Positions 10,258 to 19,565 of a stretch of DNA of 64,000 nucleotides are shown here, in pieces (positions within the stretch are counted from its first letter, which is position 1; every line of letters starts with the position of its first letter). The notes beneath the pieces were generated by a model. It was not told the origin of the DNA. It made no database searches and saw only the letters and a list, made by a program, of their open reading frames with translations. Source of the DNA: Arthrobacter sp. StoSoilB22 (GTDB taxonomy: Bacteria > Actinomycetota > Actinomycetes > Actinomycetales > Micrococcaceae); NCBI RefSeq assembly GCF_019977315.1, contig NZ_AP024652.1, positions 2,604,001 to 2,668,000 on the forward strand, in the 5' to 3' direction. The translations under genes were made by a program, and so were the position numbers.

Positions 10258-10301
10258 GAAGCCCCATCAGCGTTTTGCCGTTGGTGGGGCTTCGACTTTT
10301 C
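10258..10301 (+). terminator. rho-independent terminator of valS
   Basis: GAAGCCCCA (10258-10266) pairs with TGGGGCTTC (10285-10293), extended by weaker pairs, and is followed by GACTTTT. It lies 37 bp after the valS stop. Confidence 0.8.
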
Positions 10302-10563
10302 GGCTGTCTGGTGATGACTTGACAGTCTGGCGGAATCCTTGGAATTTCAGGTCTTCCTACCTCATCACTGGTAGGTTGCTTCCAACTTTGCCAAAGGCTG
10401 CGTCGGTTGCAATCACTGAATCTTTGGTTTCCGTGTCCCTCTTCTTTCGAAGTGGGTAAGAACCATTGTTGTCCCGTTGGGGTTGATGCACAAGGCTTTC
10501 GCGAGAACTACAAACCTGTAGTTTGTGTGCCGCTGGAAGGCCAGCTGTGGCAGAGTATTGACC
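10302..10563. other. intergenic region before the Fpg/Nei gene
   Basis: About 260 bp without a convincing gene. Both strands hold open frames, but none has a family match or good start signal. A small inverted repeat ACAAAC-N5-GTTTGT is present at about 10511-10527, roughly 40 bp before the glycosylase start, and could be an operator or part of the promoter. Nothing else recognisable. Confidence 0.4.
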
Positions 10564-11439
10564 ATGCCGGAACTCCCCGAAGTGCACGGCCTGTGCATGT
10601 ACTTGGACACCCAACTCCATGGAGCCGTGCTGACCGAGGTCCGCATCAACTCCTTCTCTGCACTCAAGACGGCCGATCCCCCTTTCACTGCACTCGAAGG
10701 CCGGACCATCCTTGGTGCGCACCGCATCGGCAAGTTCGTATGCCTGGACGCCGATGGACTGTTCTTTATTTTCCACTTGGCAAAAGCCGGCTGGGTCAGG
10801 TATACCGAACACCCGTCATCTGCAGGGCTGCGCATGGGCAAAAGCAACATCTCGGCACGGCTCTTGCTCCACAGGCCTGCCGACGATGCCCACATCGGGG
10901 TGGATCTGACCGAAGCAGGAACCAAGAAGAGCCTGGCCATCTACGTGGTGAAGGATCCTCAGGACGTTCCGAGAATAGCCACGCTGGGACCGGAGCCCCT
11001 GAGCCCCGATTTTGACCTGGACGCACTGGCCGGCATTGTGGGCTCCAGCTCGCAACAGATCAAAGGCCTGCTGCGCAGCCAGAGCGTGATCGCAGGGATT
11101 GGCAACGCCTACAGCGACGAAATTCTCCACGCCGCCAGGATTTCCCCGTTCGCCACCGCCAAGTCCCTCGACCAGGCAACGGTGGCCCGCCTCTATGAAT
11201 CCATGCAGGAGGTTCTGGTCGGCGCCGTCAACGCAGCAGCCGGCAAACCTTCCAACGAGCTTAAAGACACCAAGCGCAGCAACTTCCGGGTCCATGCCAG
11301 AACCGGTCAGCCCTGCCCGGTGTGCGGGGATACCGTCCGCGAGGTGTCCTTCGCGGACACCTCGCTTCAGTATTGCGCCACCTGCCAGACCAACGGGAAG
11401 ATCCTCGCCGACCGGCGTACGTCACGGTTCCTCAAGTAG
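10564..11439 (+). CDS. Fpg/Nei family DNA glycosylase/AP lyase
   Basis: A 291-residue base-excision repair enzyme. It begins MPELPEVHGL; after Met removal Pro2 is the Schiff-base nucleophile and Glu3 the general acid. Lys57 (RIGKFVCLD) is the conserved beta-turn lysine. The helix-two-turn-helix region 'GIGNAYSDEILHAARISP' is present, and the C-terminal zinc finger has CPVC and YCATC pairs followed by the 'TNGKILADRRTSRFLK' end with its DNA-binding Arg. Upstream codons are rejected as the start because family members begin exactly at MPELPEV. One of two Fpg/Nei paralogues in this window; oxidised purines or pyrimidines are the likely substrates. Confidence 0.93.
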   Translation: MPELPEVHGLCMYLDTQLHGAVLTEVRINSFSALKTADPPFTALEGRTILGAHRIGKFVCLDADGLFFIFHLAKAGWVRYTEHPSSAGLRMGKSNISARLLLHRPADDAHIGVDLTEAGTKKSLAIYVVKDPQDVPRIATLGPEPLSPDFDLDALAGIVGSSSQQIKGLLRSQSVIAGIGNAYSDEILHAARISPFATAKSLDQATVARLYESMQEVLVGAVNAAAGKPSNELKDTKRSNFRVHARTGQPCPVCGDTVREVSFADTSLQYCATCQTNGKILADRRTSRFLK

Positions 11440-11471
11440 GCCGGTCATGTCCTCTGGAGGGCAACAAGCCG

Positions 11472-12116
11472 TTAGTTGAATTCAGGGCTTTCAGTGCGGC
11501 TGCGCTTCAACTCGAAGAAGTGCGGGTAGCCGGCCAGAGTCACGGTTGCATCCCAGATCTTCCCGGCTTCCTCGCCACGCGGAATGCGGGTGAGCACCGG
11601 ACCAAAGAACGCCGTGCCGTTGACGGATACCACGGGAGTTCCTACATCCTGGCCGACCAATGAAATTCCGGCCTCGTGGCTGGCGCGCAGCTTGGAATCA
11701 TATTCATCGGAAGTGGCAAAACGTGCCAGGTCCGCGGGAAGCCCGGTGTCCGCCAGGGCTTTCTGAATCACGGATGCGCGGTCCTTGTTGCCCTCATGGT
11801 GGATCTGTTCACCCATGGCATCGTAGAGGGGCTTGACGTAACTGCTGCCGTGGAGCTCCTGCGCTGCGATGATCACACGAACGGGCCCCCAGCTGTCGTC
11901 CATCATGGCCCTGTAGTCGGCAGGTAGATCGCGGCCTTCGTTCAGCACGGAAAGGCTCATGACGTGCCATTCGGTCTCGATGCCCCGCACCTGCTCCACT
12001 TCACCGATCCAACGCGAGGTAATCCACGCGAAGGGGCAGACGGGATCGAACCAGAAATCTGCCTTGTTGACGGTTTTGTGGGACGCGGTCACTTCAGACA
12101 CAAGCTGTTCGGACAC
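11472..12116 (-). CDS. Rv2466c-type (mycothiol-dependent) nitroreductase family protein, DsbA fold
   Basis: A 214-residue thioredoxin/DsbA-fold protein with close end-to-end resemblance to the mycobacterial mycothiol-dependent reductase Rv2466c: 'ADFWFDPVCPFAWITSRWI', 'HVMSLSVLNEGRDLP', 'DVGTPVVSVNGTAFFGPVL' and 'GYPHFFELKRSRTE'. The active-site motif is CPFA, so the first cysteine (about residue 28) is kept and the second position is Ala; Rv2466c itself has CPWC as I recall it. A monothiol mechanism with mycothiol is therefore inferred. The start is the GTG at 12116, preceded by GAGGAG. The clpX gene lies downstream on the same strand, 78 bp away. Confidence 0.88.
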   Translation of the reverse strand: MSEQLVSEVTASHKTVNKADFWFDPVCPFAWITSRWIGEVEQVRGIETEWHVMSLSVLNEGRDLPADYRAMMDDSWGPVRVIIAAQELHGSSYVKPLYDAMGEQIHHEGNKDRASVIQKALADTGLPADLARFATSDEYDSKLRASHEAGISLVGQDVGTPVVSVNGTAFFGPVLTRIPRGEEAGKIWDATVTLAGYPHFFELKRSRTESPEFN

Positions 12117-12194
12117 AGAGAACTCCTCGGAAGAGTGGAAACGTGGCTTTAAAGGCAGCTCGCAACCAAGCCGCTCCCTTTTTCCAACGGCAGT

Positions 12195-13484
<1,290 letters not shown>

Positions 13485-13614
13485 GTGTGAATCCCTTCGT
13501 TGCATGCGGGTGATGCGGCTCCGCGCCATACTCAAGTGTGCGGCTGCGCCGCGGCTGGCACCACCGTGACAAGATCCACTCTAGGTCACAATGGGCTGCT
13601 TGGGTGGAAACAGA

Positions 13615-13653
13615 ACGCCGGTGCGGTCCATATTTCGTGAACCGCACCGGCGT
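13615..13653 (-). terminator. hairpin after clpP2
   Basis: ACGCCGGTGCGGT (13615-13627) and its perfect complement (13641-13653) form a 13-bp stem with a 13-nt loop just past the clpP2 stop, followed on the minus strand by TCTGTTT. Likely terminator of clpP1P2. Confidence 0.7.
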
Positions 13654-13666
13654 CCAAATCCGTGTG

Positions 13667-14326
13667 CTACCGGGTGATTGCCTGGGGCTTGATCTTCCGG
13701 GAGTCCAGAACCTGGTCAATGAGACCGTAGTTCAGGGCATCCGCAGCGGTAAGAATCTTGTCTCGCTCGATGTCATTGTTGACCTGTTCGGACGTACGGC
13801 CCGAGTGGTGTGCCAATGTATCTTCAAGCCAGGTGCGCATGCGCATGACTTCCGCCGCCTGGATCTCGAGGTCGGACGCCTGTCCACCTTGACCGCCGGA
13901 AAGCGCCGGCTGGTGGATCAAAACGCGGGCGTTCGGCAGTGCCAGACGCTTACCGGGCGTGCCGGCGGCAAGGAGGACTGCGGCCGCGCTGGCTGCCTGA
14001 CCCAAGCACACCGTCTGGATCTCCGGACGAATGTACTGCATGGTGTCGTAGATGGCCGTCATTGCAGTGAAGGAGCCACCCGGCGAGTTGATGTACAGGG
14101 TGATGTCGCGGTCCGGATCAGTCGACTCAAGGACCAGCAGCTGGGCCATGATGTCGTCAGCGGAAGCGTCGTCCACCTGTACACCGAGGAAGATGATGCG
14201 GTCCTCGAACAGCTTGGTGTACGGGTCCTGGCGCTTGAAGCCGTAAGGCGTGCGCTCCTCGAACTGGGGCAGGACGTAACGGCTGGACGGGAGATTACCG
14301 GCAGACCATCCGAAGTTGTAGTTCAT
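13667..14326 (-). CDS. clpP2: ClpP2 protease subunit
   Basis: A 219-residue serine peptidase subunit of the Clp complex. The catalytic triad is visible as Ser113 ([11 protein letters not shown]), His138 (RVLIHQPAL) and Asp189 (IERDKIL). A longer N-terminal propeptide-like segment (residues 1-35) fits actinobacterial ClpP2, which assembles with ClpP1 into a mixed tetradecamer. It starts 38 bp after clpP1 with a good GGAG site, so the two are cotranscribed. Confidence 0.96.
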   Translation of the reverse strand: MNYNFGWSAGNLPSSRYVLPQFEERTPYGFKRQDPYTKLFEDRIIFLGVQVDDASADDIMAQLLVLESTDPDRDITLYINSPGGSFTAMTAIYDTMQYIRPEIQTVCLGQAASAAAVLLAAGTPGKRLALPNARVLIHQPALSGGQGGQASDLEIQAAEVMRMRTWLEDTLAHHSGRTSEQVNNDIERDKILTAADALNYGLIDQVLDSRKIKPQAITR

Positions 14327-14364
14327 GTTCTTTACTCCTGGGGTTTCAGTGGTTCTTGTGCCGG

Positions 14365-15003
14365 TTAGTTTTCGGAGTTCGACTGGTTGGCCGTTCCGCC
14401 GCCACCGGCAACAGAACCGGCATGCGCCGAGATCTTGTCGAAGAAGCCGTACTCCAATGCCTCAGTCGCGGTGAACCACTTGTCGCGGTCGTTGTCCTTG
14501 AGGATGGTCTCCACGGACTGCCCGGTCTGTTCTGCCGTGAGCTCAGCCATGACCTTCTTCATGTGCAAGATCAGTTCTGCCTGGATCTTGATGTCCGAGG
14601 CGGTACCGCCGATGCCACCCGAGGGCTGGTGCATCAGGATGCGGGCATTGGGCGTCGCGTAACGCTTGCCCTTGGTTCCGGAGGACAGGAGGAACTGGCC
14701 CATGGAGGCGGCCAGACCCGTTGCCACGGTGACGACGTCGTTCGGGATGAACTGCATGGTGTCGTAGATCGCCATGCCGGCGGTCACGGAACCACCCGGG
14801 GAGTTGATGTACAGGTAGATGTCCTTCTCAGGGTCTTCAGCCGAGAGGAGGAGGAGCTGAGAGCAGATGGCATTGGCATTCTCGTCACGGACTTCAGAGC
14901 CGAGCCAGATGATGCGCTCTTTCAGCAGGCGGTTGTAGATGTAGTTGTCCTGGGCTGCGGGATCGACAGTTGCCATCCGGGGAGCCTCTGATTGCTGTGA
15001 CAT
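14365..15003 (-). CDS. clpP1: ClpP1 protease subunit
   Basis: A 212-residue ClpP with Ser100 ([11 protein letters not shown]), His125 ([10 protein letters not shown]) and Asp174 (NDRDKWF). The C-terminal tail is rich in Gly, Asn and Ser. It is first in the clpP1-clpP2 operon; an AGAGG sits before the ATG. Upstream (15004-15152) is a ClgR-like operator, suggesting induction under proteotoxic stress as known for other actinobacteria. Confidence 0.96.
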   Translation of the reverse strand: MSQQSEAPRMATVDPAAQDNYIYNRLLKERIIWLGSEVRDENANAICSQLLLLSAEDPEKDIYLYINSPGGSVTAGMAIYDTMQFIPNDVVTVATGLAASMGQFLLSSGTKGKRYATPNARILMHQPSGGIGGTASDIKIQAELILHMKKVMAELTAEQTGQSVETILKDNDRDKWFTATEALEYGFFDKISAHAGSVAGGGGTANQSNSEN

Positions 15004-15099
15004 AAGTACTTACCTCTCGCTGGTGCCAGTGACCTCACTGAACTTCACTACTTGGACACTAACCGTTTTCACGGGCGATTTGTTCGCTGAAATCGCACT

Positions 15100-15113
15100 G
15101 TTCGCTGACGGCG
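15100..15113. promoter_or_regulatory. ClgR-like operator upstream of clpP1P2
   Basis: GTTCGCTGACGGCG fits the published actinobacterial ClgR pattern GTTCGC-N5-GCG exactly. It lies 97-110 bp before the clpP1 start. A second copy of the half TGTTCGCTGA occurs at 15081-15090, 18 bp from the first copy's start. ClgR is the activator of clp genes in Streptomyces and Corynebacterium; its gene is not in this window. Confidence 0.65.
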
Positions 15114-15152
15114 CACGTCGGCGATCAGGACCGCTGTTCAGCCTTAAAGCAA

Positions 15153-15184
15153 ACCGGCCCCGGATCATGTGATCCGGGGCCGGT
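15153..15184 (-). terminator. terminator of tig
   Basis: A perfect 15-bp inverted repeat, ACCGGCCCCGGATCA (15153-15167) with its complement (15170-15184), followed on the minus strand by TTTGCTTT, 12 bp after the tig stop. Confidence 0.85.
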
Positions 15185-15196
15185 AGGAGTCGTTGA

Positions 15197-16579
15197 CTAG
15201 AACTTCACTGCTGCGGGGTCATCGCTTGCGGAAACCTCAGCTTCTTCGGTTGCTTCAACTGCTGCGTCCTCTTCGGCTGCTGCTTCGCCTGCAGGGCGGA
15301 CGAAGTCGGTGAGGTCAACCTTGTTGCCTTCGGAGTCCACTACCTCTGCCTGGCCCAGCACAACTGCCAGGGCCTTGCGACGGCGGACCTCGGAAACCAT
15401 CATGGGAACCTGGCCGCTTTGATCGATGATCTGGGCGAACTGGTTGGGGTCCATGCCGTACTGGCTTGCGGTGGTGACGATGTAGTCGATCAGCTCATTC
15501 TGGCTGACGTCCACTTCTTCCTTGTCCGCGATGGCGTCGAGGATGATCTCGTTCTGGAAGGCGCGCTCGGTGTTGGCCTTGACTTCGGCGCGGTGCTCCT
15601 CGGTGTCGTGGTCACCTTCGCCGTGTGCGTTTTCCGGGTTGAAGTGAGCCTCGATCTGCTCTTCAACCACGGAGTCGGGAACAGGAACCTCAACCAGCTC
15701 AACGAGCTTGTCAAGAACCTTGTCGCGAGCTTCAACGCCCTGCTCCACTACCTTGGAATCAGCAGCCTGCTTGGCGAGGTCCTCACGAAGTTCAGCGAGG
15801 GTGTCGAACTCGGAGGCAAGCTGCGCAAAGTCGTCGTTTGCCTCGGGGAGCTCGCGCTCCTTGACGGCCTTGACAACAACCTTCACCTGAGCGGCCTCGC
15901 CGGCGTGGTCGCCGCCAACCAGCGTGGTCTCGAAGATTGCTTCCTCGTCGGCGGAGAGGCCGGTCACGGCTTCGTCAAGGCCTTCGAGCATGGTGCCGGC
16001 ACCAACCTGGTACGAAAGGCCGGAAGCGGAATCGATGTCTTCGCCGTCAATCGTGGCGGTGATGTCGATGGTCAGGAAGTCGTCGTTCTTGGCAGGACGC
16101 TCAACGGACTTCAGCGTGCCGAAGCGGCCGCGAAGTTCGTCCAGCGCCTTGTCGACGTCAGCTTCGGAAGACTCGGCAGCAGCAACCTCAACCTTGATGC
16201 CGGCGTAGTCCGGCAGCTCGATCTCGGGGCGGACATCGATCTCTACCTGGAACTTGAGCTCGCCATCGGTTGCGGACGGATCCGGAACCTCGGTGATTTC
16301 AACTTCGGGACGGCTCAGGGGCCGAACACCGGTTTCCTGGACTGCGGCCTGGTACCAGCCATTGAGGCCATCGTTGATGGCGGTCTCCAGAACGTAGCCG
16401 CGGCCAACGCGCTGGTCGATCAGCTTGGAGGGAACTTTGCCCTTGCGGAATCCGGGAACCTGGATCTGCGAAGCAACGGTCTTGTACGCGGCATCGATGC
16501 TCGGCTTAAGTTCCTCATAGGGAACCTCAACGTTGAGCTTGACCCGCGTTGCGGTGAGGTTCTCGACAGCGCTCTTCAC
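15197..16579 (-). CDS. tig: trigger factor
   Basis: A ribosome-associated chaperone and peptidyl-prolyl isomerase of 460 residues. The N-terminal ribosome-binding domain carries the signature '[18 protein letters not shown]' (G-F-R-x-G-x-x-P). A central FKBP-like domain (about 150-245) and a long helical C-terminal chaperone domain follow, then an acidic Ala/Glu-rich tail (about 425-450) common in actinobacterial Tig. It lies upstream of clpP1P2-clpX, the usual bacterial order tig-clpP-clpX, but a strong terminator separates it from clpP1. Confidence 0.97.
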   Translation of the reverse strand: MKSAVENLTATRVKLNVEVPYEELKPSIDAAYKTVASQIQVPGFRKGKVPSKLIDQRVGRGYVLETAINDGLNGWYQAAVQETGVRPLSRPEVEITEVPDPSATDGELKFQVEIDVRPEIELPDYAGIKVEVAAAESSEADVDKALDELRGRFGTLKSVERPAKNDDFLTIDITATIDGEDIDSASGLSYQVGAGTMLEGLDEAVTGLSADEEAIFETTLVGGDHAGEAAQVKVVVKAVKERELPEANDDFAQLASEFDTLAELREDLAKQAADSKVVEQGVEARDKVLDKLVELVEVPVPDSVVEEQIEAHFNPENAHGEGDHDTEEHRAEVKANTERAFQNEIILDAIADKEEVDVSQNELIDYIVTTASQYGMDPNQFAQIIDQSGQVPMMVSEVRRRKALAVVLGQAEVVDSEGNKVDLTDFVRPAGEAAAEEDAAVEATEEAEVSASDDPAAVKF

Positions 16580-16647
16580 AGTCTAAGTACTCCTGATTTC
16601 GTGGGTATGGGTTTCTGTTGTGCCCCTGAACAGACACAAACACAGAG

Positions 16648-16722
16648 TCGGGGTGACAGGATTTGAACCTGCGACTTCCTGCTCCCAAAGCAGGTGCTCT
16701 AGCCAAGCTGAGCTACACCCCG
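16648..16722 (-). tRNA. tRNA-Pro (anticodon TGG)
   Basis: The cloverleaf folds cleanly: acceptor CGGGGTG/CACCCCG, D-stem GCTC/GAGC, anticodon stem CCTGC/GCAGG with loop TTTGGGA, T-stem GCAGG/CCTGT. Discriminator A; CCA is not encoded. It lies 68 bp upstream of tig on the same strand. Confidence 0.95.
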
Positions 16723-16850
16723 AAGGCACAGGACAGTCTACGGGCAAGCGGGCCAAGAATGCACATTTGACACTGCGGCCGGAATTAGGTTTAGTTGTAC
16801 CCGGCTTGAACAGCCACCGGGAAGATGTCCAAAACAAGGATATCCGTCCT

Positions 16851-16924
16851 GGGGACGTAGCTTAATGGTAAAGCCTCAGTCTTCCAAACTGATTACGCGG
16901 GTTCGATTCCCGTCGTCCCCTCCA
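16851..16924 (+). tRNA. tRNA-Gly (anticodon TCC)
   Basis: Acceptor GGGGACG/CGTCCCC, anticodon stem TCAGT/ACTGA with loop CTTCCAA, T-stem GCGGG/CCCGT, discriminator T followed by an encoded CCA. Followed at once by a strong terminator. Confidence 0.95.
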
Positions 16925-16931
16925 TACAAAA

Positions 16932-16963
16932 GGGCCCCGATCCACGGATCGGGGCCCTTTTTT
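16932..16963. terminator. terminator of tRNA-Gly, probably bidirectional
   Basis: GGGCCCCGATCC (16932-16943) pairs with GGATCGGGGCCC (16946-16957), followed by six T on the plus strand and preceded by a run of A, which is T on the minus strand, so it can also end the convergent glycosylase gene. Confidence 0.9.
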
Positions 16964-16980
16964 GTTGACCAGGAACTTTC

Positions 16981-17868
16981 CTAAACCTGGCAGCCGGGAC
17001 ACCAGTAGAGTTTGCGGGCGCCAATTTCAGTTACCCCCACCAGCGTCCCGCAGGCGCGGCAGGGCAGGCCCTGGCGCTTATAGACAAAGTGGGCGTCGGC
17101 GTCGGGCGCCATCACGCCACCGCCGGTCCACAGCGTGGACGGCGTCGTAACAATCCGTCCATCACGGACGCCGTCCGACATGGTGTCCACGGTGTCATCC
17201 CAGAGCCGACCAGCCGTTTCGGCATCAATGCCGCTTCCCGGCGTCCACGGGTCCACACCCTGCCGGAACAAGACTTCGGCCCGGTAGATGTTCCCCACCC
17301 CGGCCAGCACCGACTGGTCCATCATCAGCAGCGCGACTGCCGTCTTACGCCGACGCAGGCGTCGAATGAACTCATCACGGTCTCCGGGCCGGTTATGCAG
17401 CGGATCCGGGCCCAGGCGCGCCAGCACGGCCGCAGCCTCAGCAGCGGTGATGGCTGCACACGTGGTGGCGCCCCGGAGATCGGCCCAACCGTGGTCAGAG
17501 ACCAGGCGGACTCGCACTGCGCCTACCGGCGGGGGCGGGCCGTCGTACGCATCGTCATCCGCCACAGAGGCGCTTTCCCGTTCACCGATGCGCCGCGGGG
17601 CGCCGATGCTGGACGCACCCGTGAAGGTACTGTCGCCGCCGAAACTCCACGCCCCGTAAAGACCCAGGTGGACGTGGAGGAAGAGATCGTGGTCAAACCT
17701 GAGAAAGAGCTGCTTTCCGTGGGCAGTGGAGTCAACCAGGATGTGCCCGGTGAGGAGCTCCGCGCCCGCCGTGAACCTGCGTTGCGGGCTGGAAACTTCC
17801 AGACGCCGGCCCCCAAAGACGTCCTGGAATTGGCGGGCCAGCCTGTGGACCGAATGCCCCTCAGGCAC
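16981..17868 (-). CDS. Fpg/Nei family DNA glycosylase (Nei2-like)
   Basis: A 295-residue glycosylase beginning with the Nei-type MPEGHSVHRL (Pro2 nucleophile, Glu3), Lys52 in 'STAHGKQLFLRF', a helix-two-turn-helix 'GVGNIYRAEVLFRQGVDP', and a C-terminal zinc finger with CRAC and CPGC pairs. The PEGH opening is typical of endonuclease VIII-like enzymes that remove oxidised pyrimidines. Its start is a GTG at 17868 that shares one base with the rpiB stop (TAGTG), so translation is coupled to rpiB, a pairing also common in other actinobacteria. Confidence 0.92.
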   Translation of the reverse strand: MPEGHSVHRLARQFQDVFGGRRLEVSSPQRRFTAGAELLTGHILVDSTAHGKQLFLRFDHDLFLHVHLGLYGAWSFGGDSTFTGASSIGAPRRIGERESASVADDDAYDGPPPPVGAVRVRLVSDHGWADLRGATTCAAITAAEAAAVLARLGPDPLHNRPGDRDEFIRRLRRRKTAVALLMMDQSVLAGVGNIYRAEVLFRQGVDPWTPGSGIDAETAGRLWDDTVDTMSDGVRDGRIVTTPSTLWTGGGVMAPDADAHFVYKRQGLPCRACGTLVGVTEIGARKLYWCPGCQV

Positions 17869-18350
17869 TACTCGACGATCTCGCCGGTGGTTTCGTACAC
17901 CGCGATTTTTCCGATGCGGCGAACGTGGCGTTCGTCGTTGCTGAACGGCTCCTGCAGGAAGGCCTCAATGAGCTCGGTGGCTTCTTCGACGGTGTGCTGG
18001 CGTCCGCCAACAGCTACGACGTTGGCGTCGTTGTGTTCGCGGGCCAGCTTTGCAGTGGAGAGGTTCCAGGCCAGGGCAGCGCGGACGCCGTTGACCTTAT
18101 TCGCAGCAATTTGCTCGCCATTGCCCGAGCCGCCCAGCACAATGCCAAGGGCGTGCACTCCGGCCTTCTGGTCCGCAACAACGGCAAGGCCGGCATTGAT
18201 GCAGAAAGAAGGGTAGTCATCCAGGGCGTCGTACTCCTTGGGCCCGTGATCCACCACTTCGTAGCCCTTGGCCGTGAGGTGGCTGACCAAGTGGGCACTG
18301 AGTTCCATGCCGGCGTGGTCTGTAGCAATGTGGACGCGGGGTGTAGTCAC
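17868..18350 (-). CDS. rpiB: ribose-5-phosphate isomerase B
   Basis: A RpiB/LacAB-type sugar isomerase of 160 residues that interconverts ribose-5-phosphate and ribulose-5-phosphate in the pentose phosphate pathway. 'HIATDHAGMELS' at the N-terminus, 'GIVLGGSGNGEQIAANK' (anion-binding loop; in the actinobacterial form a Ser replaces the usual catalytic Cys) and 'NVVAVGGRQ' are diagnostic. The start is assigned to GTG 18350 because the family begins about seven residues before HIATDHAG; the ATG 117 bp upstream would add unrelated residues. Cotranscribed with the downstream nei2-like gene. Confidence 0.93.
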   Translation of the reverse strand: MTTPRVHIATDHAGMELSAHLVSHLTAKGYEVVDHGPKEYDALDDYPSFCINAGLAVVADQKAGVHALGIVLGGSGNGEQIAANKVNGVRAALAWNLSTAKLAREHNDANVVAVGGRQHTVEEATELIEAFLQEPFSNDERHVRRIGKIAVYETTGEIVE

Positions 18351-18438
18351 AGGAAGTCCATTCTTTCTGGCGCGCGGGTGCGGCGTGCGGCCGGGCCCGA
18401 CGATGAGGGATGCGCTACCTAGGGTACCGCTACCGGGG

Positions 18439-19434
18439 TTATAGGGGCGGCCCGTCGCCCCGGGCACGATGCGCCGCCCGGTTCAAGACTCCCGCAAGTT
18501 TGTCCGCGGAGGCCTGCGTGCCGGCGCTCAGCGCCACCCGGCCACCGTTAAGTTTCCTTACGACGACGGCCGGGCCGCTGCCGACCAGCATCGCGGTGGC
18601 ATCATCGTGGTGCCGCCAGCCCCACCCGCCATAATCTGCGGCCTTGACCTCTGCGGGGGCGGCTGCGGCGATGTCGACGGCGGGTACTGTCAAGACGCGT
18701 ACGATCCCGCCGGCGAATACCTGGAGCCCTCCACGATCAGCCCGCACCCGCGCGAACAGGAACCCTGCGCCCACCAACGCGGCCGCCGCAACCAGGGCCC
18801 CAAGCCATGGGACAGCCACCGCTATCAGTGCAGCGGGGAACAATGCCGAGACAACGATCATGATGAAGACGGAACTCCTGGCATGCACCCACAGCCGGAG
18901 CGTATCGCGGGCAAGATCGGGATCTTCAAGAAGCCGCAGCTCTTCTTCGAGCGCCACGTCATCCTCCCGGGTCCACCGCGGGTCCGGCTTGAACGCGAAC
19001 ATCATCACCACGCCCAAAGCCACGGCGGCGCCGCTGCCCATGGCCAGCACAATGGGGTCCACATGGGACCCGCGTGCGTCGGGTAGACCTGATTGGCCCA
19101 CTAGTCCGGCCGCCACCACGGTGGTGATGAAGAGGCTTACCGTCAGGCCCAGGCCCATCATGACCCGCCGCATGACTACAGGCCTGGTTATTGACACTGC
19201 TTGAAGAAAGACTGCCCAGCCGCAGAAAATGATGAGGGCAGCGCCGCCAGCCACATAGGCGCCGAACGGCGCGAAAGAACTGCCGCCGTCGGCGTTCCAC
19301 ATCACCGCAACAGGATTGGGGAGCTCGTTGCGCAACATCTGGGCGCACACCACAAACCCGACGGCAAGAAGCAGCGGAAAGGCAACCGCAAACCTCAGTG
19401 CGCGGAAATCCAGAGTTTCCCGGAACGATGCCAT
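18439..19434 (-). CDS. DUF1648 domain membrane protein
   Basis: A 331-residue integral membrane protein. An N-terminal DUF1648-like segment 'LPNPVAVMWNADGGSSFAPFG' follows the first helix (about 14-32), and about six hydrophobic segments follow, with two pairs around residues 50-135 and 175-215. The C-terminal third (about 225-331) is soluble and could be a PH-like domain. Function unknown. TAGCGT plus a 6-nt gap precedes the ATG, suggesting a leaderless mRNA. Divergent from pepN. Confidence 0.8.
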   Translation of the reverse strand: MASFRETLDFRALRFAVAFPLLLAVGFVVCAQMLRNELPNPVAVMWNADGGSSFAPFGAYVAGGAALIIFCGWAVFLQAVSITRPVVMRRVMMGLGLTVSLFITTVVAAGLVGQSGLPDARGSHVDPIVLAMGSGAAVALGVVMMFAFKPDPRWTREDDVALEEELRLLEDPDLARDTLRLWVHARSSVFIMIVVSALFPAALIAVAVPWLGALVAAAALVGAGFLFARVRADRGGLQVFAGGIVRVLTVPAVDIAAAAPAEVKAADYGGWGWRHHDDATAMLVGSGPAVVVRKLNGGRVALSAGTQASADKLAGVLNRAAHRARGDGPPL

Positions 19435-19565
19435 AGTCCAACGCTACTCCGTAGGGCGACACTGTGGTGTCCGCTCCTTGCCTTCCCGGCGCGGAGTGAA
19501 AGAATGGCTTCACACCAGCGTCCGGCCACGACAGGCCGGCCATCCCAAATCTTCGGAGGCACCAC

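Noticed and set aside
16648..16924. tRNA-linked integration site
   Set aside because: No integrase, no repeated tRNA 3' ends and only core genes around each of the five tRNAs.
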